DNA from: Paracoccus versutus
Lineage (GTDB): Bacteria; Pseudomonadota; Alphaproteobacteria; Rhodobacterales; Rhodobacteraceae
DNA length: 64,000 nt
Direction: 5' to 3'
NCBI RefSeq assembly: GCF_000763885.1
Contig: NZ_JRKO01000006.1
Coordinates: 1-64,000, forward strand
Shown here: piece after piece, positions 9,950 to 17,455 of the stretch
How positions within the stretch are numbered: position 1 is the stretch's first letter
Layout: every line of letters begins with the position of its first letter
Position numbers and translations under genes: made by a program
Notes under the pieces: model-generated
Seen by the model: the letters and a program-made list of their open reading frames with translations, nothing else
Told to the model about the DNA's origin: nothing
Databases searched by the model: none

Positions 9950-10028
9950 TTGTGAGCTTTGCCGCGACGTCCCGGATCGGCAGCTTGGCCGCCTCCGAGG
10001 CGATTTTCGAGTCGCTCTTGTATGCCAT
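9950..10028 (-). pseudogene. fhs: First ~25 codons of formate-tetrahydrofolate ligase (fhs)
   Basis: Reading leftwards from an ATG at 10026-10028, the sequence gives MAYKSDSKIASEAAKLPI then RDVAAKL. This closely fits the N-terminus of formate-tetrahydrofolate ligase (typically M-x-Y/F-K-S/T-D-I-E-I-A-x-x-A-x-x-x-P-I). The match ends at about 9950, where the OFA transporter remnant begins in a different frame. The two genes are on the same strand, so the simplest explanation is a deletion that removed most of fhs and the 5' half of the transporter gene. Recognised from memory, not by alignment. Confidence 0.55.
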
Positions 10029-10744
10029 GATGATGTTCTTGGTGCTGAAGGTTGTGCCTAAACCATCACCCGCAAGCCGGCTTTACCCGCCGGCCCGGTC
10101 GATTCCGTCAGATGCCGGAGATAGCGGCGGTATGTGGCGCCGCAGAGCCATCCGGCCGCGATGCAGCTCACAGCCCTGGATAGGGTCGCTCATCGAGGCA
10201 GGCCGTGGTCCGCCGGGCATCTGGCGCCTCTGGTGGCAGCCCTGCCGGCATGTTGCAGTGACGCATTATTACCTTCCTTCCCCTAACTGCCGGTGTCCGC
10301 ACGCAGCGTTCCCGGCGAAGCCCCCAACTGCAGGAACGCATATTGCGCTTGGCTGTCAACGTTTTATTGTTTTATATCAGCGTTTTGGTCGGTTATATTG
10401 TCTGTTCACTGTGGCGCGACCGTTCGATATGCGGACATTCTGACCCTGGGGCAGGCGGGTCTGGCGGCCAAACTGGTACATTCTGTCCAAATCGCCCCTT
10501 TTCGATTGGCAGGATCGAACCGCCGTTCCATCCTGGAAAACGGGCTCCGCGCTGCTTCGCAGAACGAATCATCCGTCCCGTCCTGATTGACTTGGCCCGT
10601 GCTGAAAAATCGACGAGCCGCACCCCGGAAACCGCGCTTTGGTGGGAGCGAGACGATGGTATCACGTGGCCTCTCCCATCTGCATTCGACCTCGCTTAAG
10701 CTGCAACCCCGACATGACATTCGCGCCGGATTGATCGGTCGGGG
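10029..10744. other. Intergenic stretch without a supportable gene
   Basis: Short open frames on both strands show no recognisable domain, no good ribosome site and no family resemblance. The left end should contain the promoter of the truncated fhs. A segment near 10511-10527 looks like an isolated tRNA T-arm on the minus strand, but no matching acceptor or anticodon arm is present. Confidence 0.5.
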
Positions 10745-11317
10745 GATTGCGCGGCGCACGCGCTAGGGACAACCAACCCCATGCCCTTGGCGGGCCGCCG
10801 GTCATGCACGGCCTGCTCCAGGGCGTCGAGAACGAAGCGTGCATGCGTCGAGGTGCTGACGCGCTAGCCGGCGATCTTGCGGGCATACGCGTCGATGACG
10901 AAGGCCACATAAGCAAAGCCCTTCCAGGTGGCGACATAGGTGAAGTTGTCGTCCATTGGGCTCGGACCAATGGCGCCACAATGGACGACCCCACAGCATG
11001 TTCGGCGCAGGCACGCGGAACTAGCGGTTCACCTTGTCCAGCGGACGTGGTGCCGATCTGTCCGAGATCGTCGTCTTGTGCGGCTTGCCACGGATAATCC
11101 CTTGGATCCCCAGCCCCTTCATCAACCTCCCGACCGAGCAACGCGCGATGTCGAAGCCTTCGCGGCGCAGCTGCCGCAGACCTTGCGCACGCCATAGACC
11201 CGATAGTTCTCTTCAAAGACCCGCAGGATCTCGGGGCGCAACGCATCGTCACGGCGCGCCCTGTCGGGCAGGCGCGTCAATACCTGCTGGCGCTCCCGTG
11301 GGCTCATTCCGCGCAAC
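10745..11317 (-). pseudogene. IS3-family transposase OrfB remnant, frameshifted
   Basis: Pieces of one OrfB lie in successive minus-strand frames: DRARRDDALRPEILRVFEENY with YRVYGVRKV (about 11200-11290), then NRxFRVPAPNMLWG-like (about 11014) and residues matching the DDE-domain stretch around the first Asp (CRHLEGLCLC in shifted frame), ending near AKGMGL about 10775. No single frame covers it, so it is inactive. Its upstream part is interrupted at 11317 by the IS66 element. Confidence 0.7.
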
Positions 11318-11337
11318 GTAAGCGCTCAGCCGTAGCC

Positions 11338-12672
11338 CTATGGGGCGAGGCTTGACGCGGTGGTGAAGTTCCCCGGCATGAGCTTGTCGATGCGGCTCCT
11401 GGGATGCCCGTCGAGCAAGGCGCGCAGGGTCTCGGCGAGATAGCTGACCGGGTCGACGTCGTTCATCTTGCAGTTGGCGATGAGGCTGGCGAGCATGGTC
11501 CAGTTCTCCGCCCCGACCTCATGCCCCGCGAAGAGGGCATTTTTGCGGGTCAACGCGATCTTCCGAATCTGGTTTTCGACAGGATTGGTGTCCAGTTCCA
11601 GGCGACCATCCTCGAGGAAGCGGGTAAGGCCCGGCCAGCGCGGCAGCGTGCAGCGGATATCTTCGGCCAGTTTCGAGGACCGGGGAATGCGCGAGAGCTG
11701 TGCCGCGAGCCACGGCTGGAAGGCGGCAATGATGGGGGCCGAGAGTGTCCGCCGTGCCGCGAGGCGGACATCAGGCGCCGCGCCGCGCACCGTCTTCTCG
11801 ATGGCATGGAGTTCGGCGATCTGGCGCAGGGCTTCCTCGGCGATCGGCGATCCGTCCTTTTCCAGCCGCTTCACGAACCGCCGGCGCGCATGCGGCCAGC
11901 AATGGACGAGCGTCCAAGGCCCCTCCGTCCGGTCCACCTTGGTCAGCTTGTCATAGGCTTCGTAGCCGTCGCATTGAACGAACTGCCCGCAATAGCCCTC
12001 GAGGAAGCGGAGCGCATGCACGGCACCGCGACCCGGCGCGTAGTGGATTGAGGGCATGAACGCCACTGGCTCGAGTGAATGCCCGAAAACCACGGGCGGA
12101 CTGGTGCTCCCATGCCCGCGATCATCGGAGACGACGGCCCAGAAGTAGCCGGTCCTGGTTCTTCGTCGCCCGGGATCGAGCACCGGTGCCCGGGTCTCGT
12201 CCATGAAGATCCGGTCTGCACATATCAGGCGTTCGCGAAGATGGTCGACGATCGGGCGCAGATGGAAGCAGGCGCGTCCGACCCAGTTGCCGAGCGTGGC
12301 CCGGTCCAACGCGATCCCCTGCCGGGTGTAGATCTCGGCCTGGCGGTAAAACGGGAGATGGTCGCCGAGCTTCGCCACCATGGCCTGGGCGATCAGCGCT
12401 TCGGCGGGAAGGCCGCCGGGCACGACATGCTCCGGTGCGTGGACCTGTACCACCGCGGCGGAGCACTGCCGGCAGGCATATTTGGGGCGCCGCGTGACCA
12501 GTACGCGCAGCTGGGCGGGCACGATATCAAGACGTTCGGAGACGTCTTCGCCAATCTTGGCCATCTCGCCGCAACCACAGGGACACGGCGTGCTCGCAGG
12601 CCAGTGTCGGTCATGACAGGGGTCTGGCACATGGGCCCCGGCGCCACCATCATCAAAGCGTGCCCGAGTCAT
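11338..12672 (-). CDS. tnpC: IS66 transposase TnpC, N-terminally shortened
   Basis: About 444 residues from the ATG at 12670-12672, against roughly 520-530 in intact TnpC. The protein starts just before the zinc-binding segment (CPCGCGEMAKIGEDVSERLD, then RRPKYACRQC), continues through the DDE catalytic core (MDETRAPVLDPG, the Asp in FVQCDGYEAYD and DTNPVENQIRKIALTRKNALFAG) and ends with the C-terminal SLIANCKMNDVDPVSYL motif. The leucine-zipper and HTH part is missing, although the start lies 10 bp after tnpB as usual, which indicates an internal deletion. Activity is doubtful. Confidence 0.85.
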   Translation of the reverse strand: MTRARFDDGGAGAHVPDPCHDRHWPASTPCPCGCGEMAKIGEDVSERLDIVPAQLRVLVTRRPKYACRQCSAAVVQVHAPEHVVPGGLPAEALIAQAMVAKLGDHLPFYRQAEIYTRQGIALDRATLGNWVGRACFHLRPIVDHLRERLICADRIFMDETRAPVLDPGRRRTRTGYFWAVVSDDRGHGSTSPPVVFGHSLEPVAFMPSIHYAPGRGAVHALRFLEGYCGQFVQCDGYEAYDKLTKVDRTEGPWTLVHCWPHARRRFVKRLEKDGSPIAEEALRQIAELHAIEKTVRGAAPDVRLAARRTLSAPIIAAFQPWLAAQLSRIPRSSKLAEDIRCTLPRWPGLTRFLEDGRLELDTNPVENQIRKIALTRKNALFAGHEVGAENWTMLASLIANCKMNDVDPVSYLAETLRALLDGHPRSRIDKLMPGNFTTASSLAP

Positions 12673-12682
12673 TCTGTCGCAG

Positions 12683-13024
12683 CTATCCCCGTCGAACGCG
12701 TTCAGGACGGACAAGCCGCCAGTCGAGGCCCTCGAACAGAGCGGCAAACTGGGCCGGAGACATCTTCATCACGCCATCCTGCACCCGGGGCCGGACGAAC
12801 TTCGCTGCCTCGAGCCGCTTGTGAACCAGGACCATGCCTGTCTGGTCCCAGACCAACACCTTGATCCGGTCCGCGCGCTTGGCCCGGAACACGAAAGCCG
12901 CGCCGCTGAACGGATCGAGGCCGAGCGTCTCTTGGATGGCCAGCGCCAGCCCGTCGATGCCTTTGCGGAAGTCGATCGGGCGCGTGGCAACGTAGACGCG
13001 CAGGTCGCCGCTCGGCGAGATCAT
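12683..13024 (-). CDS. tnpB: IS66 accessory protein TnpB
   Basis: 113 residues with the family hallmarks VYVATRPIDFRKGIDGLA, FVFRAKRADRIKVLVWDQTG and LVHKRLEAAKFVRP. The length is normal for IS66 TnpB (Orf2). The ATG overlaps the TGA of the tnpA frame (CAATGA), the standard translational coupling in IS66. TnpB is required for transposition, but its exact biochemical role is unknown. This ORF is intact although its neighbours are not. Confidence 0.9.
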   Translation of the reverse strand: MISPSGDLRVYVATRPIDFRKGIDGLALAIQETLGLDPFSGAAFVFRAKRADRIKVLVWDQTGMVLVHKRLEAAKFVRPRVQDGVMKMSPAQFAALFEGLDWRLVRPERVRRG

Positions 13025-13440
13025 TGCGACGCCGCCCGGAAGGCACGGATCGTCCGGGCAGCTGCGCCTCGTCGATATCGGAACGCACCCGCAGGATGAC
13101 ACCATCCAGCTCCAGCTCGATCAGGCACGACTTCGCCTCACGCACCGAACCGTCGCGCGGACCGGTCACCGGCGCCGAAGGTGGTGCAACGACAAGCGCC
13201 GCGAACATCGGCTCCGACGCCGTTTCGGCAGTCAGCGCGAGATGGCCCGACGCCAGCTTCTTGCGCCAATCATAGATCTGCCAGCGCGTCACCGCGTGCC
13301 GACGGGCGACGTCCGAAACCCTTGCCCCGGGGCGCCAGGCTCTCGGCAGCGATCCGCGCCCGTTCCTACTCGCTCCGAAGACGGCGGCCAGATCGCCCCT
13401 CCAAAACATCAATCGTGCCCGCGTAGCCATCCGTCGAGCC
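13021..13440 (-). pseudogene. tnpA: IS66 TnpA, inactivated by a stop codon and frameshifts
   Basis: The central part reads SDVARRHAVTRWQIYDWRKK, the helix-turn-helix of IS66 TnpA. Upstream, the matching frame contains an in-frame TAG just before ERARIAAESLAP and a frameshift after it. Near the C-terminus another frameshift after DIDEAQL is needed to reach RTIRAFRAASQ and the TGA that overlaps tnpB. At least three lesions show the gene is dead. Confidence 0.8.
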
Positions 13441-13588
13441 GTCCAAATAGCCGCCCGTTTTGCCGTCCAATCATGCCTTGCCTCGGCGGCAGGACTCTCA
13501 CAGCTGAGTTCAACATCGCAGAAGGGATCGGCCGGGCGCTTACCGCGCAACCGCTCCGAGTCGACTTGCATCTGCTGTTGCCTGGGGC

Positions 13589-13738
13589 TCGACGGCCCGG
13601 TGGACACGCCAGGTCCAGCGCCTGGTGCGCAAGGTTCAGGCTGAAGGCGCCATGGCCATGCGCCACACGTTGCGTGGCCGGCCGTCGAACGTAACGTCTC
13701 GATTGGAACCGCCTTCTGATCTTGGTCTCAGATCTTAA
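13589..13738 (+). pseudogene. ISNCY/IS-type transposase helix-turn-helix fragment
   Basis: One plus-strand frame reads TRQVQRLVRKVQAEGAMAMR then HTLRGRPSN before a TAA at 13736-13738. This resembles the N-terminal recruiting helix of ISNCY-type transposases (R-Q-V-Q-R-L-V-R-x-Y-x-x-x-G with downstream RGRPSN). Nothing further of the transposase is present. A weak, fragmentary identification. Confidence 0.4.
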
Positions 13739-13752
13739 GCTATTTCGTTATT

Positions 13753-13770
13753 GACGTCGTTAACGACGTC
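13753..13770. repeat. Perfect 18-bp palindrome
   Basis: GACGTCGTTAACGACGTC is identical to its reverse complement. It lies between the ISNCY-like remnant and the truncated FdhF gene. It could be an operator, a decayed IS end or a recombination site; nothing in the context decides between them. Confidence 0.8.
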
Positions 13771-13807
13771 GTATCGGGGAGCTGACATCTGGTGCATCAT
13801 GTTGAGG

Positions 13808-14149
13808 TTCGGTTAGCCGACCTTGCATTTCCAGCCAGTAGTCCGACCGCTCGCGCAGGGCACTGACCGTGTGTTCGGCGAAGAACTCACCGTTGACGCG
13901 CAACTTCGTGGCCTCGAACGCGAGGGCCTTGGCGCCCTGTTCGCAGAATTCCAGCCTGTCGCGATGGGCGGGGTCGGGAAAGGCGCAGCTTGGACATTTG
14001 AAGCCACCTGGCTGGTTCATCGACAACAGCGCGCGCGAGCCCTTTACCAGCACGCTTTGCTGCATCAGAGCCCGCGCCGTGGCAGCCGCAGCACCCCCGC
14101 CGCCGGCTGGGTGGTTATAGGGGTGATAGCGCGGCTTCTCGTCTTCCAT
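13808..14149 (-). pseudogene. N-terminal fragment of an FdhF/YdeP-family molybdopterin oxidoreductase
   Basis: About 114 residues from an ATG with a good AAGGAG upstream. SRALLSMNQPGGFKCPSCAF with PDPAHRDRLEFCEQGAKALA and FFAEHTVSALRERSDYWLE matches the family's N-terminus, including the CxxC pair and the FCE-x-GAKA box. Similarity stops at about GRLTEP (13808) and the frame then runs into unrelated sequence, so more than 600 residues are missing. It belongs to the same family as the gene at the left edge of the window but is on the opposite strand. Confidence 0.75.
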
Positions 14150-14204
14150 CTGCGGCTCTCCTTGGATGGAGTTGCATTAACAAGCCTCCACACGAGCCAT
14201 GCTT

Positions 14205-15242
14205 TTAACTGGCCAGTATCTCGCGCACCCTCGGGATGACTTTCGTGCCGAACAGCTCGACCGCGCGCATCAAATGCTCATGCGGCATCGTTCCATAGCT
14301 GTATTTCAGGTCAAAGCGCTGAAGGCCCAATGTCCGCACCGTTGTCGCGATCTTCAGCGCCACCGTATCGGGCGAGCCGACATGCATCGCGCCGTGTTCG
14401 ATATCGGCGATATACTGTTCCTTCGTCACCGGGCTCCAGCCGCGATCCCGGCCGATCCGATCGCGCGCCCGCTTGAAATGTGGAAACAGCAACCGCTGCG
14501 CCTCCTCGTCCGTATCGGCGACAAAGCCCGGTGCGTGCACCCCGACCGGCAGTATTGGCTGACCAAGCTCGGTCAGCGAACGGCGATAAAGTTCGGCATA
14601 GGGTCGGAAGCGCGCCGGATCGCCGCCGATCACCGCCAGCATAAGCGGGAAGCCATAGCGCGCGGCGCGCACGACAGATTCGGGCGAGCCGCCAACGCCG
14701 ACCCAGACAGGTAGCACGCCCCGGGTGGTCTTGGGGAAGACCTCGGTATCGGTTAGCGGCGCACGGTGCCGGCCCGACCAGGTGACCGGCCCTTCGGAGC
14801 GCAGTGCCGCGAAAAGATCCAGCTTTTCGCTGAACAGCATCTCATAATCCGCGAGATCATAGCCGAACAGCGGAAAGGATTCGGTGAACGAACCCCGACC
14901 CAGCGTAACCTCGGCCCGGCCGTCCGAGATCCCGTCCAGTGTCGCAAAGCGCTCGTAGACACGGATCGGATCATCCGAGCTGAGCACCGTCACGGCACTG
15001 CCCAAGAGGATGCGCCCGGTCCGGGCTGCGATCGCGGCCAGCACCATCTCGGGAGCCGAGACGGCGAAATCGTCGCGATGATGTTCGCCGACGCCAAAGG
15101 CATCCACGCTCACCTGATCCGCAAGCACGCCTTGCGCGACCACATTGCGGATCACCTCGGCATAAGGCGCCGGTGCACCATCGAGCCGCGCATTTACATC
15201 GCCAAAGGTATCGAGACCGAGCTGCAGAACTTCAGTGGGCAT
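14205..15242 (-). CDS. LLM-class flavin-dependent oxidoreductase (luciferase-like)
   Basis: 345 residues. QLGLDTFGDVNARLDGAPAP with VDAFGVGEHHRDDFAVSAPE at the N-terminus and SSDDPIRVYERFATLDGISDGR with TLGRGSFTESFPLFGYDL are typical of the Atu2307/SP_0267-type branch of the luciferase-like monooxygenase family (TIM barrel, reduced FMN or F420-like cofactor use). The start chosen (15240-15242, MPTEVLQLG) is where similarity begins; the frame is open further upstream, overlapping doxX in another frame. It lies 47 bp downstream of a DoxX gene on the same strand. Substrate unknown. Confidence 0.88.
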   Translation of the reverse strand: MPTEVLQLGLDTFGDVNARLDGAPAPYAEVIRNVVAQGVLADQVSVDAFGVGEHHRDDFAVSAPEMVLAAIAARTGRILLGSAVTVLSSDDPIRVYERFATLDGISDGRAEVTLGRGSFTESFPLFGYDLADYEMLFSEKLDLFAALRSEGPVTWSGRHRAPLTDTEVFPKTTRGVLPVWVGVGGSPESVVRAARYGFPLMLAVIGGDPARFRPYAELYRRSLTELGQPILPVGVHAPGFVADTDEEAQRLLFPHFKRARDRIGRDRGWSPVTKEQYIADIEHGAMHVGSPDTVALKIATTVRTLGLQRFDLKYSYGTMPHEHLMRAVELFGTKVIPRVREILAS

Positions 15243-15289
15243 GTTTCCCTCGGATTGTAAAACCGGGCCGGAAGCCAGCATCACCGAGA

Positions 15290-15652
15290 TCAGCCCGCGA
15301 ACAGCGCAAACGAGCCCGGCCCCGCCGCAGCCAGTGCAAAGAAGCCGCCGCACAGGGCGATATGTGCCAGAAGCTGGTTGATGTCGTTCTTGTGAGCAAC
15401 CAAGGCGGTTACCACGCACCACAGACCCAACAGCACACCGAACAGCGTCAGCGGCCAACCAATCACCACGCCGATCCCACCGATAAGCTCGCAGGCACCA
15501 ACCATATAGGCCAACGCCTTGGCATCCGGCACACCCATGGCGCTCAGCACCGGAACCAGTTTGGCCTCGCCGCCGCGAAGCTTCATCACCCCCCAGACGA
15601 TAAACGCGCCGCCCATGATCAGCCGCGCCAAGAGAATTGCGAAGTCGAACAT
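15290..15652 (-). CDS. DoxX-family membrane protein
   Basis: 120 residues with four membrane segments. ILLARLIMGGAFIVWGVMKL at the start and LAYMVGACELIGGIGVVIGW in the middle are DoxX signatures (the GxxxKL and the E-L-x-G-G motif). DoxX proteins are small inner-membrane proteins often associated with redox or quinone-linked functions and with detoxification operons. It is probably the first gene of an operon with the flavin-dependent oxidoreductase. Confidence 0.85.
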   Translation of the reverse strand: MFDFAILLARLIMGGAFIVWGVMKLRGGEAKLVPVLSAMGVPDAKALAYMVGACELIGGIGVVIGWPLTLFGVLLGLWCVVTALVAHKNDINQLLAHIALCGGFFALAAAGPGSFALFAG

Positions 15653-15849
15653 GAAATACCCCTTTGACGAGATTAAAAATTAGACTGTTGAGTGTACTGC
15701 CATTGCCTTGTCTCGTATAGCTGGTCTGTGTGTGTAGCCGGCTGCCGGACTTTCCGAACGTATGGCGGCGGGCTGTTGACGCCGCCAGGAAAGGGCAGCG
15801 CGCCCGGGACTTCATATTCGATGGCGCTGCGGCGTCAATCATCTTTACT

Positions 15850-15995
15850 GAGATCCGCCGCCAATGCACCTCTTCCTACAAGATCGTGCCGATCCGCCGG
15901 AAGGTGCGCGAGTTGCTCGGCATAGCCGAGCGGCGCTCGCCCGGATCGCCAATCGCCGAGCAATGGATCGGTATTTCGCTCGACGAGGCGCTTTG
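15850..15995 (+). pseudogene. Fragment of a phage-type PAPS-reductase-like protein
   Basis: One frame reads RRQCTSSYKIVPIRRKVREL followed by LG and, after a variable loop, EQWIGISLDEA. This matches the C-terminal part of phosphoadenosine-phosphosulfate-reductase-like proteins found in prophages (R-x-C-T-x-x-Y-K-I-x-P-x-x-R-x-V-R, then W-I-G-I-S-x-D-E). The PP-loop half is missing and the frame changes character on both sides. A remnant of phage or plasmid origin. Confidence 0.5.
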
Positions 15996-16049
15996 TCAAT
16001 CGGCCTGCAAAGCTGGCTCTGACTCAATCTCGGTGCAGCTTTGCGGTCA

Positions 16050-16220
16050 TCATGCTGCGCCGAGGAGCCGGGCCCTGTCGGGGGGGCAGCCAAGCTTCGG
16101 CGCGATCACCTTGTAGGCCGCACTGTCGCTGGCGTAATCGGCCCGGTTCTCTCTGAAAAGCCGAACACCGCGTTCGCGCAACTCGGCCGGATAGGCGGGG
16201 GTGAATCTTTGCTTCGTCAT
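16050..16220 (-). pseudogene. IS3-family OrfA fragment
   Basis: A 56-residue minus-strand frame starts MTKQRFTPAYPAELRERGVR, continues LFRENRADYASDSAAYKVIA and PKLGCPPD, then ends in unrelated residues and a stop. This is the N-terminal helix-turn-helix of an IS3/IS511-type OrfA; the rest of OrfA and OrfB are absent. It may come from the same IS type as the OrfB remnant at 10.7-11.3 kb. Confidence 0.7.
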
Positions 16221-16291
16221 AGGGCTCATCCTTTGAGTGTTCTACTCTCCGGTAAACCCGGGGCGGTTCAATCGGGCTGATGATGCGGCTT

Positions 16292-16540
16292 CTGGTGTTG
16301 CACTACGTATCGACCTGTGCAGCACTGGCCTCGCCAGGCTTCGATGACGTGCGCTGGTATCGACCTCTGCGCCCAGGCGAGCGCCTTTCGTTGCGTGTGA
16401 CCATAGAGGATAGCCGCGTCTCGCGATCCAAGCCTGATCGAGGAATCGTTTCTATCTTAATGGAGGGCATCGCTCAGGACGGAGTGACCATCGCGCGGGC
16501 TCGTGGAACTGGAATGGTGCTGGGTCGCCCAAATTTATGA
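16292..16540 (+). pseudogene. C-terminal fragment of a MaoC-like hydratase
   Basis: The frame reads ASPGFDDVRWYRPLRPGERL then SLRVTIEDSRVSRSKPDRGI, which matches the second half of MaoC-family (R)-specific hot-dog dehydratases. The N-terminal half with the catalytic Asp-His is missing. The frame is open from an upstream ATG at 16280 but those residues do not fit the family. Confidence 0.6.
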
Positions 16541-16744
16541 ATGCCATCAAATCTATGGAATCAAGCTTACTGTTGGTAAAACTCTTGGAATGTATGCAGT
16601 GACTATTGTGATGCCACGTTTTATAGAAGCTGCGTTTTTGTTCGGCAGTAAGGTTCCGCCGAGGGCCGTCTGTTCGGTCTGAACGTCATGACTTAAGGCA
16701 TGTCTTATGTCATGCGCTAAGGTGGCGCTTCACCGGCTCGACAT

Positions 16745-16938
16745 CGCCCACGTCGCTGGTGGTGAACTCAGCCGCACGGATTTCCAGGGATTTTTCGTCG
16801 ATGCCAATGTGGATCTTGCGCCAGATGCGCCGCTTCGTGCCACCATGCTTGCGGGCGTTCCACTCGCCTTCGCCCTCGACCTTGATCCCGGTGCTGTCGA
16901 CCAGCAGGTGCAATGGGCCGTCTGAACCGCGGTATGTG
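16745..16938 (-). pseudogene. IS5-family transposase fragment
   Basis: The minus-strand frame contains RGSDGPLHLLVDSTGIKVEG then EWNARKHGGTKRRIWRKIHI and GIDEKSLEIRAAEFTTSD. This is the DDE-domain start (first catalytic Asp in LLVDSTG) of IS5-group transposases. Both the N-terminal and C-terminal parts are lost. It directly truncates the 5' end of the ABC permease remnant. Confidence 0.75.
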
Positions 16939-16939
16939 C

Positions 16940-17446
16940 AGGGCATGCATGCAAGCTGGCTGTCGACCCAGGCGCGCATGGCCTATGGCGATGCGGTCGT
17001 GGCGGGCGACTACGGGCTTGAGGTGCGCTATCGCTACAATCTTCGCGATCACCGTCGTGGTGCAGGGGGCGCTGGAAGTACCCATCCGGGGGGCGCTGCC
17101 GTTGTTTCTGGTCGCCACGCTGCTGATGCTGTTCGCCACGACTTCGATGGGGATCTTCCTTGCGACGATGGCCGGGTCCATGCCGCAATTCGGGCTGCTT
17201 CTGATGCTGGTGCTGTTGCCGCTGCAGGTTTTGTCGGGCGGGATGACGCCGCGCGAAAGCATGCCCGAGATCATCCAGAACATCATGCTTGCCGCGCCGA
17301 ATACCCATTTCGTGATCCTCTCGCAGGCGATCCTGTTCCGTGGTGCCGGTCTTTCCGTCGTATGGCCGCAGCTTCTGGCGTTGCTGGTGATCGGCACCGG
17401 CCTGTTCGTCCTGGCGCTCAGGCGGTTTCGTGCCTTTCTCAGATAA
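16940..17446 (+). pseudogene. ABC-2 type permease (YhhJ-like), 5'-truncated and internally deleted
   Basis: A first frame gives SWLSTQARMAYGDAVVAGDY then GLEVRYRYN, the periplasmic end of the first half; the sequence then moves to another frame with AIFAITVVVQGALEVPIRGA, continues through SMGIFLATMAGSMPQFGLLL and ends LALRRFRAFLR. The central membrane helices expected between these parts are missing. The preserved GGMTPRESMPEIIQ and APNTHFV motifs identify an ABC-2 exporter permease. The gene is inactive: its start is replaced by the IS5 fragment. Confidence 0.7.
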
Positions 17447-17455
17447 GCTGGCTGC

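Larger units (their letters stand above)
11318..13543 (-). mobile_element. IS66-family insertion sequence, 2226 bp, with 8-bp target duplication
   Basis: The left end reads GTAAGCGCTCAGCCG and the right end, on the minus strand, GTAAGCGCCCGGCCG; these are the GTAA-type terminal inverted repeats of IS66 elements. Direct repeats CGCGCAAC flank it exactly at 11310-11317 and 13544-13551, the 8-bp duplication expected of this family. It carries tnpA, tnpB and tnpC in the usual order on the minus strand. tnpA is broken and tnpC lacks its N-terminus, so this copy is not autonomous. It landed inside older IS remnants. Confidence 0.9.

Noticed and set aside
10511-10527. tRNA-like T-arm (GGTTCGATC on the minus strand)
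   Set aside because: No matching acceptor, D-arm or anticodon arm could be folded around it.
1-14149. The two FdhF/YdeP pieces as halves of one interrupted gene
   Set aside because: They lie on opposite strands 13 kb apart, and the left piece continues outside the window, so it need not lack its own N-terminus.
15243-15869. N-terminal extension of the flavin-dependent oxidoreductase to 554 residues
   Set aside because: The extension is the antisense or alternative-frame reading through the DoxX gene; family similarity begins at the ATG at 15242.
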